A DNA stretch of 64,000 nt from positions 1 through 64,000 of the forward strand of contig JAGASI010000014.1 in assembly GCA_017621845.1 (NCBI GenBank). The letters run 5' to 3'. How positions within the stretch are numbered: the stretch's first letter is position 1; every line of letters starts with the position of its first letter. Shown here in pieces: positions 60,890 to 64,000 of this stretch. The notes under the pieces are model-generated. The model had not been told where the DNA came from and did not search any database. It saw only the letters and a program-made list of their open reading frames with translations. A program made the translations under genes and the position numbers. Source of the stretch: Muribaculaceae bacterium (lineage in GTDB: Bacteria; Bacteroidota; Bacteroidia; Bacteroidales; Muribaculaceae).

Positions 60890-62011
60890 ATGAACACCGC
60901 CGTCGGTCGCCAAAGGCTTTATTACATGGATGTGATTAAAGGTATCGCTATCTTTATTGTAGTCATGGGGCATGTGCTGACCATGTGTGTGAGGGACATT
61001 GACCGCGCGGTGGTATTTAAATTTATAGGCGAGATTCACATGCCGCTGTTCTTTTTTATCAGCGGATGGTTTACATATAAACTTACCGATGATGGACGAT
61101 GGCTCACCCCCAATCTTGCCGGACGTTTCAGACAACTTATCATCCCGATGGTGGTTGTATCATCGTTATGGATATTCTATTTTCCCCACAGCGGATTAGA
61201 GTCCCCCCTAAACTCGACATTCGAGGGCTTATGGTCCGATGGGTACAAAAACGGTTACTGGTTCACATTGGTATTGTTTGAAATCATGGTCATCTATGCC
61301 CTGCTGACGCCCATATTGTCACGATTGACCGGCATGCCGGCTCGGATAATGACAGTCTGCGCTCTATGGGCCCTGCTGTTAGTTATGAACCAAACGGTTA
61401 CGGCCGAGGTGGGCGGTTATTGCTCACTGGAGCTGATGACACGCTTTTTCCCGGTATTCATGTTTGGAGTATTAGCCTCGTCAAGTAAGGACAATTTCAA
61501 CCGCCTGACAACATCCCAGGCAGTTATCACCTCATCGATACTCATCGGTGGCGTCCTCCTGTATATGATATGCTGGCCATGGGACATCGATGGCCTGGCG
61601 GATTACCCCATTGTCATCAATATACTGAGAACCCTGTTCCACATCACTATATCGGTGATAGCCATAGCATTGACACGTCCATGGTGTAACCGCGTCTTCT
61701 CTTCAGGCCGACCATGTTTCATGGCTCGCGTCTGGACTTATCTTGGAGCCCAATCATTAGCCATATACCTGCTTCATTACTTCTTTTTATTCCCATTGGG
61801 AGCCACACGCGAGGCACTTCGGGAAATGGCATTGGGATGGACACCTACTTTTGTGTTTGCCGCCGTTGTAGCCGCCTGTATAGTGACTATGGTCTCGGGG
61901 CTAATTTATATTATCAAATCAAGCAATCTCCTGTCGGCATTGTTGATAGGTCAGACCAATCACCCTAAGTCGAAATTAAATAAGAGTGTGTTTGGATTTA
62001 AACCCAATTAA
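60890..62011 (+). CDS. Acyltransferase family 3 membrane protein
   Basis: The ATG at 60890 gives 373 residues with about ten membrane spans. The family motif MDVIKGIAIFIVVMGHV with the essential His is near residue 10, and HMPLFFFISGWF follows near residue 50. These enzymes add acetyl or other acyl groups to surface polysaccharide or related sugars. The neighbouring ugd and glycosyltransferase genes support that. The last residues (KSVFGFKPN) are encoded by one arm of an inverted repeat. Confidence 0.88.
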   Translation: MNTAVGRQRLYYMDVIKGIAIFIVVMGHVLTMCVRDIDRAVVFKFIGEIHMPLFFFISGWFTYKLTDDGRWLTPNLAGRFRQLIIPMVVVSSLWIFYFPHSGLESPLNSTFEGLWSDGYKNGYWFTLVLFEIMVIYALLTPILSRLTGMPARIMTVCALWALLLVMNQTVTAEVGGYCSLELMTRFFPVFMFGVLASSSKDNFNRLTTSQAVITSSILIGGVLLYMICWPWDIDGLADYPIVINILRTLFHITISVIAIALTRPWCNRVFSSGRPCFMARVWTYLGAQSLAIYLLHYFFLFPLGATREALREMALGWTPTFVFAAVVAACIVTMVSGLIYIIKSSNLLSALLIGQTNHPKSKLNKSVFGFKPN

Positions 62012-62173
62012 GATTGAGAGAATTCTTCAAGGGATTTTTGCAAAATGAAGAGGAAACGATGAGGGCATCGTGACTGATGAACCTTGTAAAAAGCACCGAA
62101 AAAAGACCTCAAGATTAATTTGAAATGTAATTCTTTCATACTCCATAATTAAAAAAATGTTTTAAATCCAAAC
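61990..62173. repeat. 13-bp inverted repeat flanking an intergenic segment
   Basis: GTTTGGATTTAAA (61990-62002) and TTTAAATCCAAAC (62161-62173) are perfect inverted copies 158 bases apart. The space between has no gene. It resembles a small non-coding mobile element, or its remnant, but no target-site duplication could be fixed by eye. Confidence 0.45.
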
Positions 62174-62192
62174 ATACACTAAACTCACCCTC

Positions 62193-63515
62193 ATGAAAAT
62201 TACCATCGTAGGTACCGGATATGTCGGACTGGTTTCCGGCGCATGCTTTGCCGAAGTCGGCGTCGATGTCACCTGTGTGGATATTGACCAAGCCAAGATT
62301 GACCGTCTTCTTGCCGGTCAAATCCCCATCTATGAGCCGGGGCTCGACTCGCTTGTCAAGCGCAATGTCGAGGCGGGACGCCTGCACTTTGTCACCGACC
62401 TGCGCCAGGTATTGGACCAAAGCGAAGTCGTGTTCTGTGCCGTAGGTACTCCCCCCGATGAGGACGGCTCGGCCGACCTCAGATATGTACTTGATGTCGC
62501 GCGCACCTTTGGTCAAAACATCAACCATTACACCCTGTTGGTCACCAAATCAACAGTCCCCGTGGGCACCTCTCGTTTGGTCAAAAAAGCCATATATGAA
62601 GAATTGGCCCATCGTGGCGTAGACATACCGTTTGAAGTCGCCTCCAACCCCGAGTTCTTGAAGGAGGGAGCCGCCATCAAGGATTTCATGTCACCCGACC
62701 GCGTGGTCATTGGCATCGAGAGCCAACGCGCTCGACGAGTCATGGAACGCCTGTACCGGCCATTCCTGCTCAATAACTTCAGGGTTATTTTTATGGACAT
62801 AGCCTCGGCCGAGATGACCAAATATGCCGCCAACGCAATGTTGGCCACACGTATCTCTTTTATGAACGATATCGCCAACTTGTGTGACGCCGTCGGTGCC
62901 GATGTCAACCAGGTAAGAAAAGGCATAGGCTCTGATGCCCGTATCGGCTCCAAATTTCTATATCCCGGATGTGGCTACGGCGGTTCTTGCTTCCCCAAGG
63001 ATGTCAAGGCCCTCATTCACACCGGTGCTACAAATAGCTGTCCCATGAGAGTCATCGAGGCAGTCGAGGCCGTTAACGAGTCTCAGAAATCACGGCCTAT
63101 CAAGATCCTCAAACAAGAGCTACGAGACCTTAAAGGCAAGAATATAGCCATCTGGGGCCTTGCCTTCAAGCCCGAGACCGACGACATGAGATGTGCGCCC
63201 TCGCTGGTGGTCATCGACGCGTTGGTCAAGGCCGGTGCTACAGTCAAGGTTTATGACCCCGTGGCGATGGACGAGTGTAAACGCCGCCTGGGAGATATCG
63301 TCACATACTCACGGGACATGTATGACACCGTGGTCGATGCCGATGCCGTGGTGATGCTTACCGAGTGGAAACAATTCCGCCTACCCTCTTGGAATGTCGT
63401 GGCTCGTGCCATGAGAGGCAACCTTATCGTTGACGGTCGCAATATATACCAGCCCGACGAGCTCGAAGAAGCCGGCCTGAGATATCGTGGCATAGGCATC
63501 CGCTCCTCCAAATAA
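62193..63515 (+). CDS. ugd: UDP-glucose 6-dehydrogenase
   Basis: The 440-residue enzyme starts with the NAD motif ITIVGTGYVGLVSGACFAEV (given in part). It has the catalytic Cys in GYGGSCFPKDVKAL near residue 262 and the UDP-binding FKPETDDMRCAPSL in the C-terminal domain. It oxidises UDP-glucose to UDP-glucuronate, a precursor of capsule and exopolysaccharide sugars. Confidence 0.95.
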   Translation: MKITIVGTGYVGLVSGACFAEVGVDVTCVDIDQAKIDRLLAGQIPIYEPGLDSLVKRNVEAGRLHFVTDLRQVLDQSEVVFCAVGTPPDEDGSADLRYVLDVARTFGQNINHYTLLVTKSTVPVGTSRLVKKAIYEELAHRGVDIPFEVASNPEFLKEGAAIKDFMSPDRVVIGIESQRARRVMERLYRPFLLNNFRVIFMDIASAEMTKYAANAMLATRISFMNDIANLCDAVGADVNQVRKGIGSDARIGSKFLYPGCGYGGSCFPKDVKALIHTGATNSCPMRVIEAVEAVNESQKSRPIKILKQELRDLKGKNIAIWGLAFKPETDDMRCAPSLVVIDALVKAGATVKVYDPVAMDECKRRLGDIVTYSRDMYDTVVDADAVVMLTEWKQFRLPSWNVVARAMRGNLIVDGRNIYQPDELEEAGLRYRGIGIRSSK

Positions 63516-63530
63516 TTACCTACTCCTCTG

Positions 63531-64000
63531 ATGTCAGCCACGTCAAATAACGCTCCATCACCCACAATCACGATTGTAACACCAACATACAATCGTGGCT
63601 CACTGTTGCCGGCGCTTTTTGACTCAATCCGCTCCCAAGCTTATAACTCACTTGACTGGATTATCATCGATGACGGTTCGACCGACGATACAGCCGCCAT
63701 TGTCAATCAATTTCAAGCTCATGCACCATTCAACATCCTATACCGCTATCAAGCCAACCTGGGTAAACACGTGGCACTCAATAACGCCATGCCATTGGTA
63801 AAAACCCCATGGGTCATGGTTGTAGATTCTGATGACGTGCTGATTGACGGAGCATTGTCTAAGCTCCACAAAATAATCCATAAAGTTGACGGGCTACACG
63901 ATATAGGCGTAATCACGGCCGTAGCACTTGATGACGATAACCGGCCACTCATTCATCCGATGCCTGAAGACGGCATGATTACCGATTATGTCACTTTCAG
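63531..64000 (+). CDS. Glycosyltransferase family 2 (3' end outside the window)
   Basis: The frame is open from ATG 63531, 15 bases after ugd, to the window edge (156 codons). The GT-A signatures VTPTYNRGSLLPALFDSI, DDGSTDDT and the DxD motif VVDSDDVL are visible. It would transfer a sugar from a nucleotide donor in polysaccharide synthesis. Confidence 0.9.
   Translation, partial: MSATSNNAPSPTITIVTPTYNRGSLLPALFDSIRSQAYNSLDWIIIDDGSTDDTAAIVNQFQAHAPFNILYRYQANLGKHVALNNAMPLVKTPWVMVVDSDDVLIDGALSKLHKIIHKVDGLHDIGVITAVALDDDNRPLIHPMPEDGMITDYVTF

Overview
The window looks like a chromosome segment of a gut Bacteroidales bacterium, probably Muribaculaceae. This is inferred from Bacteroidota-type promoters (TTG/TTTG about 19-20 bases before TAnnTTTG), weak ribosome binding sites, a secretion-tail C-terminus on the first protein, and the gene set. 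A prophage of about 42 kb sits in the middle.

Left host arm (1-18.5 kb): a co-directional housekeeping block. It holds a biotin-dependent carboxyltransferase (pycB/oadA-like), a DedA membrane protein, rpe, an FtsK translocase, a LolA-like carrier, trxB, a free DsbD N-terminal domain, dsbD, mazG and topB. A 53-residue Cys-rich membrane protein overlaps the end of topB. After that come a small acetyltransferase (minus strand), a secreted protein, a choloylglycine-hydrolase-type amidase, an outer-membrane barrel protein and tRNA-Ser(GGA).

Prophage (about 18.55-60.75 kb): it is integrated in the anticodon region of tRNA-Ser, with a 17-bp core at both ends. The integrase lies at the left end. At the right end a switch region has two face-to-face promoters, two palindromes and two divergent HTH genes. 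The early leftward operon runs HTH, HTH, primase-helicase and small genes. The virion genes are all on the minus strand: ClpP-like protease, capsid, a ComF-like phosphoribosyltransferase, a PLD-like protein, terminase, portal, tail genes, a holin/amidase/u-spanin lysis cassette, a 1502-residue tape measure and a terminal tail protein. Eight of the late units start at a near-identical promoter, GTCTTTT-N20-TAnnTTTG, which I read as the late regulon of this phage.

Between the late units sit AT-rich cargo genes (morons), each with its own host-type promoter. Most encode lipoproteins, secreted or membrane proteins. One is an AbiF/AbiD-type HEPN protein followed by a compact ncRNA with its own promoter, hairpin and terminator. 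An ArdA antirestriction gene converges on it. Five intergenic regions repeat a shared module: a leftward leader hairpin paired with a rightward promoter into GC-rich apparently non-coding DNA.

Right host arm (60.8-64 kb): an acyltransferase, UDP-glucose 6-dehydrogenase and the start of a family-2 glycosyltransferase, suggesting a surface polysaccharide locus.
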